Source: Cepaea nemoralis (taxonomy: Eukaryota; Mollusca; Gastropoda; Stylommatophora; Helicidae). Taken from it: a stretch of DNA of 64,000 nt. Every line of letters begins with the position of its first letter. Within the stretch, counting starts at the first letter, position 1. Both the position numbers and the translations under genes were made by a program. The DNA lies in contig JACEFZ010011708.1 of NCBI GenBank assembly GCA_014155875.1, forward strand, positions 46,001 through 110,000, read 5' to 3'. Below are positions 31,739-42,848 of this stretch, one piece after another. A model generated the notes under the pieces. That model did not search any database and was not told the origin of the DNA. It saw only the letters and a program-made list of their open reading frames with translations.

Positions 31739-31763
31739 TCCGATCCGTTACTCACGGATCGGA
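31739..31763. other. Perfect 10-bp hairpin
   Basis: TCCGATCCGT-tactc-ACGGATCGGA. It sits at the 3' boundary of an antisense RTE fragment and directly follows an atacttacct sequence. Confidence 0.6.
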
Positions 31764-32490
31764 TGGATCAATTTTATTGATGACATTTGTCCATGCTACT
31801 GTTCCAGTCCATCCTATATCATTTCTCTTGGTCTGCCTCTGCTTCTTTTACTATTCATCTTTCCAGTCATCACAATGTTTTCCAATACTTCTCTTCTCAT
31901 GACATGACCAAGAACATTGTGTGTCTCCTTCTTATATGTTGAGTTGAGTTGAGCTAAGAACCGACATCACTGCATTCAGGACATTCCCATATGCGCTCCA
32001 TCGGCTCGTTCAACAGCCAGCAAAGAGTCATACTACTAATGGTTCCCACCGCTATCTGAAAGTTCTCCTGGTCTTCCCTCTCAGTTTTGAGAATCTGCCA
32101 GAACCCCTGCCGGTGCCCTGCAATCTAATTCTTTCCACATACAGGCTCCAATCTATTCCCCCGCCTTCTCCACCTCCTTCTTATATTGGTTTATAAATTT
32201 CTACTTTCATTAGCCTTCTTCAGTCACCTTTTGTTAGTTATACTGGCAATCCAAGGTATTCACAACGTATAGCTTAGAAACCACCATTGACAAGTTATTC
32301 TGGCAATCCAAGGTATTCACAACATACAGCTTAGAAATCACATATTTTTGGCTTCCTAGCCATTCCTAATTTGTTATTAACATTCCATTATTGACTGTCA
32401 TACAGCATAACAGGTTTCATACACCATTTCAGTACTTTCTTTCTGACATTCAGTGTTAGTGACATATTGTATATATACTTTTATTTTTCA
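31764..32490 (-). mobile_element. RTE-type LINE family B, antisense, split by repeat Y
   Basis: 31785-31937 and 32187-32470 are consecutive pieces of an RTE family B 3' region in antisense (compare 9930-10190). A 13-bp duplication CTCCTTCTTATAT (31925-31937, 32174-32186) brackets the intruding repeat Y. Within the right part a block of about 58 bp (actggcaatccaaggtattc...) is tandemly duplicated (32237-32350). Decayed. Confidence 0.7.
31938..32173. repeat. Repeat Y, copy 1 (236 bp)
   Basis: Begins with a GTTGA-repeat (gttgagttgagttgagctaa) and reads aagaaccgacatcactgcat; flanked by a 13-bp target-site duplication. A truncated second copy begins at 56897. The GTTGA repeat probably marks the 3' tail, which would make the element minus-strand. 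Class unknown. Confidence 0.65.
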
Positions 32491-32510
32491 GAAATGCAGC
32501 TTTTGCTTGG

Positions 32511-32512
32511 CT

Positions 32513-32551
<39 letters not shown>
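32511..32551. repeat. GA microsatellite
   Basis: About 20 GA dinucleotides immediately left of the mariner element. Confidence 0.95.
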
Positions 32552-32555
<4 letters not shown>

Positions 32556-32560
32556 GCACA

Positions 32561-33964
32561 CAGTATGGGCCAAAAAAGTGAGAGCATCTTATCTTGTAGC
32601 ATACGAGTTATTTAAAAATATAATTCAATTATATTGTTTCACGTAATTTTATTTGCCAAGTATTTAGCTAATCAGAAATCATGTTCAGTATGTCCTCCTT
32701 GCTTCTCAAGGAGTTTTTCTAAGCGTCGACCCCACTAGTTTATGCTACTGTCAATAAAGCGCTGCCCCAGATTTCTCCATTCTTCAATTATTGCCAACTT
32801 GAACTGCTCAACTGTGGTAAATTTTCACCAAAGGTAGACTTTTTCTTGCAAAGCACCCCATATGGCATAATCTACTGGGTTTAAATCAGGACTATTCGGT
32901 GGCCACATGTCTGGCTCGATGAGTTAACATTCTCCTGACAAAGAAAGTAGATCGTATTTCTGGCTGTGTGAGATGGAGTTCCGTCTTGCTGTAATGTCCA
33001 GTTATGGCGACCACATGTCGCTTGAATTACAGGTAGCAAACCTTGTCTCAGAACATGTTCATAATAGTATTCACTGTTTACTTTGGCGCTTGGTTCAACG
33101 AACACAATACTAGTGTTCCCCATTTGAGACACACCAACTGATATAATGATACCGCCCGTGGCTGAAATGGTCACGTTCTTGTATAAGTCGACTTTCCTGA
33201 ACTTGCATTTTCTTTGTGTCAATGGAATAAACAGTCATTTTGAAAATTAACTGGAGTGGCAACAGTGAATGTCTTTTCATCTGTAAACCAGATGCTTCGT
33301 ACACTTCTCTCATTTGGAAACCGCTCAAGTAGCTGCCGACTGCGTTGCAAGTGTTTCAGTTTGACATTTTCATTGAGCTTCTGCCCGTTCACACGCTTGT
33401 ATATTTTGAGTTGTAAATCTTGCTTAACAATACGTCGAACCGACGACCGTGGTATACCAGTTTCTCTTTCTGTTTCCCGTGGACTTTTGTGACTGTGAGG
33501 ATCATTCATCTTGACTGCAGATCAGCCCACTCACCCACTCAATATTCTGTTGTGTTCTAGCAGATTTTGGTCTACCACTTCCGAGTTTATGTTCTGTTGT
33601 ACCGTTGTTGTCAATGTTATTGATAACCCGACTGACACTAGCTATGCTCCAGGCTTTGTTTGGAAGCTCACTTGTCATTCTCCTAGCACCCCACAGTTTT
33701 TCAATTTGCAAATGTTTAATCAGAATACGATCTTCCGCGGTAATTTTTGTCATTCTTGGTAAAAAAATTTTAAACCTGCTGATATAAACAATTGGCATAT
33801 TAAAAACCATAGATGGCGCCTGGAAATTGTCGAAATAAAGATATCATATAGCTAAATAGGTAAGTAAGTAAATGAGTAAACAATTTAAGCTATTATGGAT
33901 ACAGTTAAACAAATTTTGATGTAATTATATTACTTTTTACGCGATGTTCTCTCTTTTTGGGCCC

Positions 33965-33970
<6 letters not shown>
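32561..33970 (-). pseudogene. Tc1/mariner-family transposon with inactivated transposase
   Basis: The terminal inverted repeats are 32561-32588 (tgggccaaaaaagtgagagc) and 33943-33970 (its imperfect complement); total 1410 bp. The minus strand starts near 33753 (MTKITAEDRILIKHLQ), passes a paired helix-turn-helix DNA-binding region (ETGIPRSSVRRIVKQDLQ) and reaches the catalytic motifs WFTDEKTF (first Asp), LQQDGTPSHTAR (second Asp) and, in another frame, WPPNSPDLNPVDY (third Asp); it ends near 32690 with GGHTEH. About 37 residues separate the last two Asp, given frame uncertainty. At least three frameshifts (near 33505, 33220 and 32930) kill it. The right end abuts a TA microsatellite. Confidence 0.85.

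Positions 33971-34012
<42 letters not shown>
33968..34012. repeat. TA microsatellite
   Basis: About 21 TA dinucleotides directly at the mariner right end; TA is the mariner target. Confidence 0.95.
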
Positions 34013-34013
<1 letters not shown>

Positions 34014-34978
34014 TTCCATCTCTTGCCTTTTGTAGTCTTATTTTAATTTTTCTGACTATTCTTCCACCTTTCCTTTGTCTACACCGCAATCCAATTATGT
34101 GTATGATCCCACCTCTTGAGACCAGGTTCCACCAAGGGAGATCCAGTTCCTTAACAGTTAATTGGGCCAAACAGATCATTCCTGTTACATTCCAGTCAAC
34201 TAGAATCCATGATACATGTTTGAAAATAGCACTATTTTATACTTCTTCCACATAACAATTGATCAGTATCCGCAGGCCCTTTCGCGCTGTAATAGAGTTC
34301 CTGTTTCTAACAATCTCAATTTGCTAAATGATATTTAATTTGATTGTGTTATCATTTTGGATTCTGTTTGGTTTGAACTGTATTGTTCTCATAGAACAGC
34401 ATAAGTGTGATTGTCAGTTCTTTGTGCAACTAGATGTGCCTTTTAAAAGAAAGACAAATGAAGCATGGGCACATTTATTGTGTGTCATAAGTCCAGAAAG
34501 TGTTTTCATTTCAGCATTAATAACTTCAGCGCTTCCATAATACAAACCTATGTAACAACTGAAATAATGCCCTTTTGTCATTGGCATTTACATTTTGTGT
34601 AAACACTTTCTCAGTCTTTACAGCATCATGTAGTAGCACATTATCTGTTCTTTAATCTGTATTAAAATTATCTCTGTCCCTGTACTCTAATACTAGTAAT
34701 CTTTCTGTGTACTTGTTCTGCTTTATATTCTATGTACTAGCACTTGTTATGCTCTACATTCTGTGTAGTTATTCTTGTTTTTAGATAGAGATAGATCAGC
34801 GATTCAAAAAATAGGCACAATGAACGTCTGTGGTTTCAATAGTAAAGAAGAAATGTCGATATACGAAGCCCATAACCGGGCACTCTCACGAAGTTTATAC
34901 TTCACCTCGACACCGCAAGGTACAAGAGGAACATGATGAGATGAGAGATGAGATTCTTGTTTTTCTCTGTTCTGTGTA
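34013..34978. other. Intergenic, nothing recognised
   Basis: AT-rich, no element identified. The last 250 bp contain early, degenerate relatives of the following minisatellite unit. Confidence 0.35.
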
Positions 34979-37900
34979 CTAGGAGAATGTGTTGCCCTCT
35001 ATATTCTTAGCACTTATTGCCCTCTATATTCTGGTACTTGCACTTGTTCTGCTCAATACTCTGTGTACTAGAATTTGTTCTACTCTATATTGTGTACTAA
35101 CTCTTGTTCTGCTCTATATTCTGTGTAATTGCACTTGTTCTGCACTATATTATGTACTAACTCTTGTTCTCCTCTGTATTATGTGTACTTGCACTTATTC
35201 TGCTCTATATTCTGTGTACTTGCGCTTGTTCTGCTCTATATTCTGTCTGCTAGCACTTGTTCTGCTCAGTATTGTGTATATAGTCACTTGTTCTACTCCG
35301 TATTGTGTATATAGACACTTGTTCTGTTTTATATTGTGTATATAGGCACTTGTTCTGCTCTATATTGTGTATATAGACACTTGTTCTACTCCATATTCTG
35401 TGTACTAGCATTTGTTCTACTCTTTATTGTGTATATAAGAACTTGTACTGCTATATTATATTCTGTATACTAGCATTTGTTCTGCTCTATATTGTGTATA
35501 TAGGAATCTGTTATAATCTATATTCTGTCATACTAGCACTTTTTCTGCTCAATATTGTGTTTATAGACACTTGTTCTGCTCTATATTGTCAATATAGACA
35601 CTTGAGCTACTCTATATTGTGTGTATAGACACTTTTTCTGCTCAATAATGTGTTTATAGACAATTGTTCTGTTCTATATTGTGTATATAGACACTTGTCC
35701 TGCTCTATATTGTGTATATAGGAACTTGTATTCTGTGTACTATCATTTGTTCTGCTCTATATTGTGTATATAGACACTTCTTATGCTCTGTATTGTGTAT
35801 ATAGACAATTGTTCTACTCTATATTGTGTTTATAGGAACTTGTTCCACTGTATTCTGTCTATTAGTACTTGTTCTGTTATATATTGTGTATATAGGAACT
35901 TGTTCTACTCTATATTCTGTATACTAGTGTTTGTTCTGCTCTGTATTGTTCGTATAGGAACTTGTTCTACTCTATATTCTGTCGCTAGCACTTGTTCTGT
36001 TCAATATTGTGTATATAAACACTTTGTTCTGCTCAATATTGTGTATATAGACACTTGTTCTGCTCTATATTCTGTCTACTAGCACTTGTTCTGCTCTTTA
36101 TTGTGTTTATGAACACTTGTTCTGCTCTATATTGTGTTTACAGACATTTATTCTGCTCTATATTGTGTGTATAGACGCTTGTTCTGCTCTATATTATGTT
36201 TATAGACATTAATTCTGCTCTGTATTGTGTGTATAGATGCTTGTTCTGCTCTATATTGTGTGTATAGACACTTTTTCTGCTCTATATTGTGTTTATAGAC
36301 ATTTATTCTGCTCTATATTGTGTGTATAGACGCTTGTTCTGCTCTATATTATGTTTATAGACATTAATTCTGCTCTATATTGTGTGTATAGATGCTTGTT
36401 CTGCTCTATATTGTGTGTATAGACACTTTTTCTGCTCTATATTGTGTTTATAGACATTTATTCTGCTCTATATTGTGTGTATAGACGCTTGTTCTGCTCT
36501 ATATTGTGTTTATAGACATTTATTCTGCTCTATATTGTGTGTATAGACGCTTGTTCTGCTCTATATTGTGTGTATAGACGTTTGTTCTGCTCTATATTGT
36601 GTTTATAGACATTTATTCTGCTCTATATTGTGTGTATAGACGCTTGTTCTGCTCTATATTGTGTTTATAGACATTTATTCTGCTCTATATTGTGTGTATA
36701 GACGCTTGTTCTGCTCTATATTGTGTGTATAGACACTTGTTCTGCTCTATATTGTGTGTATAGACGCTTGTTCTGCTCTATATTGTGTGTATAGACACTT
36801 GTTCTGCTCTATATTGTGTGTATAGACACTTGTTCTGCTCTATATTGTGTGTATAGACACTTGTTCTGCTCTATATTGTGTTTATAGACATTTATTCTGC
36901 TCTATATTGTGTTTATAGACATTTATTCTGCTCTATATTGTGTGTATAGACGCTTGTTCTGCTCTATATTGTGTGTATAGACGCTTGTTCTGCTCTATAT
37001 TGTGTTTATAGACATTTATTCTGCTCTATATTGTGTGTATAGACGCTTGTTCTGCTCTATATTGTGTTTATAGACATTTATTCTGCTCTATATTGTGTGT
37101 ATAGACACTTGTTCTGCTCTATATTGTGTGTATAGACGCTTGTTCTGCTCTATATTGTGTGTATAGACACTTGTTCTGCTCTATATTGTGTTTATAGACA
37201 TTTATTCTGCTCTATATTGTGTGTATAGACGCTTGTTCTGCTCTATATTGTGTGTATAGACACTTGTTCTGCTCTATATTGTGTGTATAGACGCTTGTTC
37301 TGCTCTATATTGTGTGTATAGACACTTGTTCTGCTCTATATTGTGTGTATAGACACTTGTTCTGCTCTATATTGTGTTTATAGACATTTATTCTGCTCTA
37401 TATTGTGTTTATAGACATTTATTCTGCTCTATATTGTGTGTATAGACGCTTGTTCTGCTCTATATTGTGTGTATAGACGCTTGTTCTGCTCTATATTGTG
37501 TTTATAGTCATTTATTCTGCTCTATATTGTGTGTATAGACGCTTGTTCTGCTCTATATTGTGTTTATAGACATTTATTCTGCTCTATATTGTGTGTATAG
37601 ACGCTTGTTCTGCTCTATATTGTGTTTATAGACATTTATTCTGCTCTATATTGTGTGTATAGACGCTTGTTCTGCTCTATATTGTGTTTATAGACATTGT
37701 ATTCTGCTCTATATTGTGTGTATAGACGCTTGTTCTGCTCTATATTGTGTTTATAGACATTTATTCTGCTCTATATTGTGTTTATAGACATTTATTCTGC
37801 TCTATATTGTGTTTATAGACATTTATTCTGCTCTATATTGTGTGTATAGACGCTTGTTCTGCTCTATATTGTGTTTATAGACATTTATTCTGCTCTATAT

Positions 37901-38112
37901 TGTGTGTATAGACGCTTGTTCTGCTCTATATTGTGTGTATAGACGCTTGTTCTGCTCTATATTGTGTGTATAGAGGCTTGTTCTGCTCTATATTGTGTGT
38001 ATAGACATTTATTCTGCTCTATATTGTGTGTATAGATCAGTGTTTCCCAACCTTTTTTGTGCCATGCCCCACTTAAGCCTTTCTAAAATTCATATTGCCC
38101 CCCCTCCCCAGC

Positions 38113-38144
<32 letters not shown>

Positions 38145-38964
38145 CTCAACATATACATTATTTTTAATAATATTCAAAAATTGAAATGTTCACTAAAGAA
38201 ACTTGAATGATAGGTTTTAGGAAGAAATCACTAGGTAATTATTGAGCAAACACAGTAAGTAAATTTTCAAAACATATAATGGAGAACTGAAATTCACGTA
38301 CAAAATAATTTTAATGAAAGATTTTTCTATATTATTTTAATTATTAGTAATTATTTATTATTTAAATTTAGTGAGATCCTTGCGCTTGATGCTTGCTGCA
38401 AAGAGATCTTATGTCAGGTTCCAGTTTAGTTAACTTCAGTCTCAAGTCTCCCCGTTTTGTTATATTCAGCCGATTTCTTCCATTTTCGAATTGCCCCCCT
38501 TAACAGTCAAATTGCCCCCCTGTGGGGCGTGGGCCCCACGTTGGGAAACACTGGTATAGACGCTTGTTTTGCTCTATATTGTGTGTATAGATGCTTGTTC
38601 TGCTCTATATTGTGTGTATAGACACTTGTTCTGCTCTATATTGTGTGTACAGACGCTTGTTCTGCTCTATATTGTGTATATAGATGCTTGTTCTGCTCTG
38701 TATTCTGTCTACTAGCACTTGTTCTGCTCTGTAATCTGTCTACTAGCACTTGTTCTGCTCTATATTCTGTCTACTAGCACTTGTTCGGCTCTGTATTCTG
38801 TCTACTATCACTTGTTCTGTTCTATATTCTGTCTACTAGCACTTGTTCTTCCCTGTAATCTGTCTACTAGCACTTGTTCTTCCCTGTAATCTGTCTACTA
38901 GCACTTGTTCTGCTCTATATTCTGTCTACTAGCACTCGTTCTGCTCTGTATTCTGTGTACTAAC
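34979..38964 (+). repeat. 31-bp minisatellite, about 110 units
   Basis: Consensus cttgttctgctctatattg + tgtgtatagacg. The left 1.1 kb (to about 36.1 kb) and right 0.3 kb (from about 38.68 kb) are diverged, with variants such as tctactagcacttgttctgc. The centre is nearly homogeneous and alternates cgcttg- and catttat-type units in 62-bp and longer higher-order patterns. A hAT MITE interrupts it at 38038-38553. Reading frames seen through it are repeat artefacts. Confidence 0.95.
38038..38553. mobile_element. hAT-type MITE (subfamily 2) inside the minisatellite
   Basis: Terminal repeats CAGTGTTTCCCAACC and ttgggaaacactg; flanking octamers gtatagat (38030-38037) and gtatagac (38554-38561) match at 7 of 8. 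516 bp, including a C34 run near 38108-38141 and a second C-rich stretch. Non-coding. Confidence 0.85.
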
Positions 38965-39221
38965 AAAAAGATGGAGAAGACAAGTTAATGTCAGTCCCAG
39001 AGAAGATTGTCTCTAATCAAAATGGTTCAAACCAAGGAAGGATTCACAATTCTTGAGCAACATCAAAGACCACTTCCGTGACGATCATGTGTTTCTAATG
39101 ACACCTAATGTAAAATAGACCACTCAGCCAAAACCACCGTCTTCTTTATGTATATCTTACTTACATTATGTTAAACTTTCTGGATGTCTCACCTTCATAC
39201 TTCAATATAGTTATGTTTTAA
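38965..39221. other. Intergenic, nothing recognised
   Basis: No element identified. Confidence 0.3.
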
Positions 39222-39400
39222 GCACAGCTGTGCACGATTTGGCAACAGACCGCCTTGTGTTGGTTTTTTACGAATTACTATGAGTGCTGGTCGTTCAGAA
39301 AGCAATGGCAAACAACTGAACGTAAACTTGCCAAGAGATCACAACAGCAAAAAATGCTGGTGTTGATGGCAACGTCCTGTAAAGGATATGCAACTAACTT
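39222..39400 (+). repeat. SINE-1, 5'-truncated copy
   Basis: Body only: gcacagctgtgcacgatttgg, then the conserved hairpin 39292-39322 (CGTTCAG/CTGAACG) and gcaacgtcctgtaaaggata, ending tgcaactaac. Confidence 0.75.
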
Positions 39401-39800
39401 TATTTTATATTTTACGTAACCACAGAAAGATATTGATTACACTAGTCAACAAATTTTCAAAAGTTATTTGTATCAGAATTTAAATACACAATTTCTTATT
39501 GATTTTGACATGCTGATTTCAAATATCATAATGAAATTCATCAATTGGCTTTGCTTTTTTTTTCAATGATGGTTTCACATTACAGTAATTCAAATAATAT
39601 ATGCTTGTTTAATTCTCTGGGGTGATCAGTTAGTCTTTCTACTTTAGCAGTATAAAAAGTGTGGTTTCAGTTAATTGATATTTGGACATAAATTGATAGG
39701 AAAAATAAAAACACTATGTAATGTTCACATATAATGTGTTTAAAATGACACATTTGAACCCATTCCGTCATTATTCAGTCGCTGTTCGAGCTATCTTTGC
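39401..39800. other. Intergenic, nothing recognised
   Basis: AT-rich (about 70 percent by eye), no open frames or repeats recognised. Confidence 0.35.
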
Positions 39801-40222
39801 TTACTTCTTGTAGTCAGTCGATGAGGTATCTTTTGTCACAGTATAACAGTAATCAGCAAGCATTGAGGGGCTCCAGTTGCCTTGATACCTTGTCTCCATA
39901 ACAGCAAAGTCCTAGTGACATTGTTCTCCACTCCAAGCTCATCACTAACAGCTCCACAGTTTGACGTAAAGAAATCCAGCTGAGAATTCAGAAAATAAAT
40001 TTTCAAAGACATGTCGCAGCCAAGATTCTTATACCTCAGTAGGAGATGTTCTACAATTGTATTGTAATTATCAGATCTGTTTTTTCCAAGAAAATTGTCC
40101 ACCACTGACTTAAGTGCTATCAATGCTGCTTTTTCCTTCCCATGCAACATGCAAAGAAATTTGTCTTCATGAAGAAGTTTTCGATTTTGCGGACCAACAA
40201 ATACTTCCTCTTATTTTAGCTT
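39801..40222 (-). pseudogene. Decayed copy of a widespread invertebrate repeat-encoded protein
   Basis: The minus strand reads EEVFVGPQNRKLLHEDKF, KEKAALIALKSVVDNFLGKN, NYNTIVEHLLLRYKNLGCDM and SLKIYFLNSQLDFFTSNCGA in one frame; after a shift it gives FAVMETRYQGNWSPSMLADY and a terminal KDTSSTDYKK. I recognise this as the family abundant in arthropod and cnidarian genomes with FVGPQIR, MSLK.H.L..HLD.F and G.RFHQD...ME.RYQG..... motifs, usually unnamed and apparently mobile-element derived. The GERFHQD position here is broken by a stop and a frameshift. Function is unknown. Confidence 0.65.
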
Positions 40223-40255
40223 CACTCATTCTTGGAAATTTCTGATGAGGTATTT

Positions 40256-40380
40256 GAAAGCTCACACAGACAGACACAAGACACAAACACACACACACAC
40301 AAGCAGACAGTCATACATGCCGGCAGTCACACAGACACGAAGACAAAAAAATATAAACAGGCACAAAGACACTAAACATG
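40256..40380. repeat. CA/CAGA-rich microsatellite
   Basis: Interrupted acacagacagacac runs. Confidence 0.8.
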
Positions 40381-40744
40381 AAAATATGCCTGGACCATGT
40401 GTCCAAAAGTGATATGTAAACGGACTTATCTCTGTTTTATCCTTTGCCTTGACAAAGTTTTTCATGAGACCCAGCTTAGGGGTAGCAAGAAAATCTTGCT
40501 GATGTTGACAACTGCTGGCTATCCAAATGTTAAGTTCAGTTCGGTTTTGAAAGGTGCTCTTTTTCTACAAAAGTTGGGTCCCATTCAGCTTTTAAAAGTG
40601 CCAGATAAGAAATGTGTGGCCAAAGGTATGCAAACAGTCAGATATGAATATAAAGAGGGAAGTCAGCAGAGTTATACATTTGCACCTACAACATTATTGA
40701 TTCCCATGTTCCAGTGTTTGTCTTCTCATAATGTTGTAAAAAAT
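40381..40744. other. Intergenic, no supported gene
   Basis: An open frame of 116 codons (40397-40747) was considered; it has no domain resemblance and no LINE homology that I can see. Confidence 0.3.
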
Positions 40745-41265
40745 TAATAACTAACTGCTTCATTCTGATGTCTGTGATAAGTCGTCTTTGCGACTTAGCT
40801 TCTCTCAAAATGTCCAGATTGCTCATCTTGGCTGTCCAATTAATTTTCAGAATTCTTCTATAAAACCACATCTCCAAGGCTCCCATGGAATCTTTAGCCT
40901 GTTTACTAATTGTGCAGCTGGCGGTGTAGCAAATGGGTTATGGATGCAATTTGTAATTCTGCATACAGTGTTCGAAACACAGCTGTGGGGGATTTGGAAG
41001 CAGATCATCTTACCTTGATTTTCATACAGTGGTAAGAGTACCAGTCGTTCAGAAAGCAATGGCAAACTACTGAACGTAAACTTGCCAAGAAATCACAAAC
41101 AGCCACACAATTCTGGGGTTGACTGTGACTTGCTGTAACAGGATATGCAACTAATATTTTATTAATTGTCCAGGATTCACGGCCATATGTTAAAATTGGT
41201 TCTGTGTAACATGCAAGGTCTCGTTTTCTAGCTTTCAAGGACAAGGAGTCATACAACCGGCTGGA
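40745..41265 (-). mobile_element. RTE-type LINE family H, antisense, split by SINE-1
   Basis: 40745-40913 (MWFYRRILKINWTAKMSNLD, ILREAKSQRRLITDIR) and 41158-41256 (SLKARKRDLACYTEPILTYG, ESWTINK) are adjacent parts of one LINE C-terminal region. A SINE-1 copy lies between, with tttactaattgt (40902-40913) duplicated as tttattaattgt (41158-41169). Related + strand copy at 51010-51490. Confidence 0.75.
40914..41157 (+). repeat. SINE-1, complete copy with target-site duplication
   Basis: 244 bp: tRNA-like head (cggtgtagcaaatgggttat, B box gtgttcgaaacac), conserved hairpin CGTTCAG/CTGAACG at 41046-41076, gccaagaaatcacaaacagc, and end tatgcaactaat. Duplication is 11 of 12. A good reference copy for the family. 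Confidence 0.8.
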
Positions 41266-41314
41266 TACAAGAATACTGCCACAGTTGGAAGTGGCACCCA
41301 GGACATTCTCAAGG

Positions 41315-41477
41315 TAATAGAGCTCTAGTAGCAGTGGCTAGCAAACCTGTCCTGGTGATGGTGTGTTTGAGTTCCCTTCCAGGCGAATATTTGTCTCTTT
41401 GACCTGGGGTCTCAGGTCGACCCAGCCTAAAAAATAAAATAGGTGTCAGGAAATGTCCTGAGAAGTAAAGACGGGCC
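41315..41477 (+). repeat. SINE type 2
   Basis: tRNA-like head (gtagcagtggctagcaaacc, B box tttgagttccc), then gacctggggtctcaggtcga and gtgtcaggaaatgtcctgag, shared with 8616-8720 and 28690-28800. Confidence 0.6.
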
Positions 41478-41660
41478 AAACCTAAGAATATCATAACTGT
41501 ACAGTTCTGTCACTGGAACACACAAGACAGACGGCATAGTGGGAGACCTAAAACCTGAGAATATCATGACTATAAAGTCCTGTGACTGGAACACACAAGA
41601 CACACGGCAGAGAGGGAGGTAAAACCTGAGAATATCATGACTATAAAGTCTTGTCACTGG
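41478..41660 (+). repeat. Minisatellite of about 66 bp, left part
   Basis: Units contain cctgagaatatcatgactat, aaagtc and gtcactggaacacacaagac. The array is interrupted by a LINE (41661-42804) and a SINE (42849-43247); short unit remnants survive at 42805-42848 and 43248-43258. Confidence 0.8.
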
Positions 41661-42804
41661 TTAGTTAGTTAGTCGAAAGATCATCCTCATTGCACATCGA
41701 ACCATTCAGTCCATAAGTGCTCGGATCCCCTCCTCAGCAAATCCTGCAGCGTGTAGCGGCTAACGACACGAGTTCTATGTTTGTTTATCAATCTTCTTTG
41801 GCTTCTTGCGTAGTGTTCTTGTTTGGTCACCCCTCTTTTAATGTGCTGTTCTCGCAGTCTGGCCATGGTTGTAGATTCACAGTCATCACTTGGTTCACGC
41901 AAAAGTCTTACTTCTCGTAGAGCATTCAGAATGTCAGCCTGGTCCATGGCGCGTCCGCCCTCTACCGTAGCCTCACCTGCGAGCTTGTCAGCCCGCTCAT
42001 TTCCTTGTACTCCCGCATGCCCTGGCACGAAGATGAAACTAATCTTTGCCAGCCTAGACCGCTCCAGAGGCAGCAACCATTCTCTTCGGATCGACCCCTC
42101 CTCTATCCTCTTGATCATGTTCATTGAGTCGCTAAGGAAACATGCCCTAGTGAATGTCTGTGTCTCGAGCCATGTTATTGCTTTACTTACTGCCACGACT
42201 TCCATAGTCAGGCTACTTGTTTCAGTGAAAGCACCAGAATCCTCCTTCACAATTCTCCCTCCGGTCCGAGCCGTAAAGGCCCATGAGCTTCTCACATGTC
42301 GGACGACCGACCCATCTGTGTAGATGACAGCATCACCGTCTAGCGAATTCTCGAAAATCAACGCTTGTACTTCAGCCTCAACAGCAGCCGGATTTTCTTG
42401 TCTGCATTTTCTATCTTTTTTTTTTTTTTGGTGTGCATATCCTTTACAGGACATCGCTGTCAACATCAGCATCTTTCAGCTGCCTGTTGATCTCTTGGCA
42501 AGATTACGCTCAGTAGTTTGCCATTGCTTTCTGAGCGGCCGGCTCAGTTATTCCGCAAGTCACCAGCGGGGGACAAACCGCTCCTAGTTCTCGCCCGCTA
42601 AGAGACTCTGCGTGATAAACGGGATTACGGAGAAAGTGTTGTAACCCCTCGGCCAGAGAGACATTTTCTATCTAGCTGGATGCAAACTGAAAAGGATGTG
42701 CAGAAATCTGTTGGCACTTGTACCTACTCTTTGCCAGGTTCTAAGTCCTCAAGTGAACACACCTGTTGAAGAATGTCTTCGGCTTGACCCATCCACGACC
42801 GTCC
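41661..42804 (-). mobile_element. I-type LINE, 5'-truncated, with SINE-1 inside
   Basis: Duplication TCTTGTCACTGG at 41649-41660 and 42805-42816. The minus strand from 42400 encodes the RNase H and tail: AVIYTDGSVVRHVRSSWAF, SSLTMEVVAVSKAI, ACFLSDSMNMIKRIEEG, FVPGHAGVQGNERADKLAGE, GSEHLWTEWFDVQ, intact in this part and ending in a TTAG-repeat (CTAA tail) at 41661-41672. 42662-42804 continues the same LINE upstream (matches 16441-16580). Retains the RNase H Asp that the copy at 13457 has lost. Confidence 0.88.
42417..42661 (-). repeat. SINE-1 nested in the I-type LINE
   Basis: CATTTTCTATCT occurs at 42405-42416 and 42662-42673. The insert is an antisense SINE-1 with a T13 tract (its A tail) at 42417-42429, hairpin CGCTCAG/CTGAGCG at 42507-42537, and a tRNA-like head near 42580-42661. 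Confidence 0.85.
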
Positions 42805-42848
42805 TCTTGTCACTGGAACACACAAGACAAGGCATCAAGGGAGACCTA

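Noticed and set aside
34989..36082. Several open frames of 60-118 codons rich in Leu, Cys and Tyr
   Set aside because: They follow the 31-bp minisatellite and change frame with it; no domain or start context.
34979..38964. CRISPR-like regular direct repeats
   Set aside because: Units are contiguous with no unique spacers, the host is eukaryotic, and units vary gradually as in a minisatellite.
40397..40747. A 116-codon + strand frame
   Set aside because: No recognisable domain, no splice context, and it ends inside an antisense LINE fragment.
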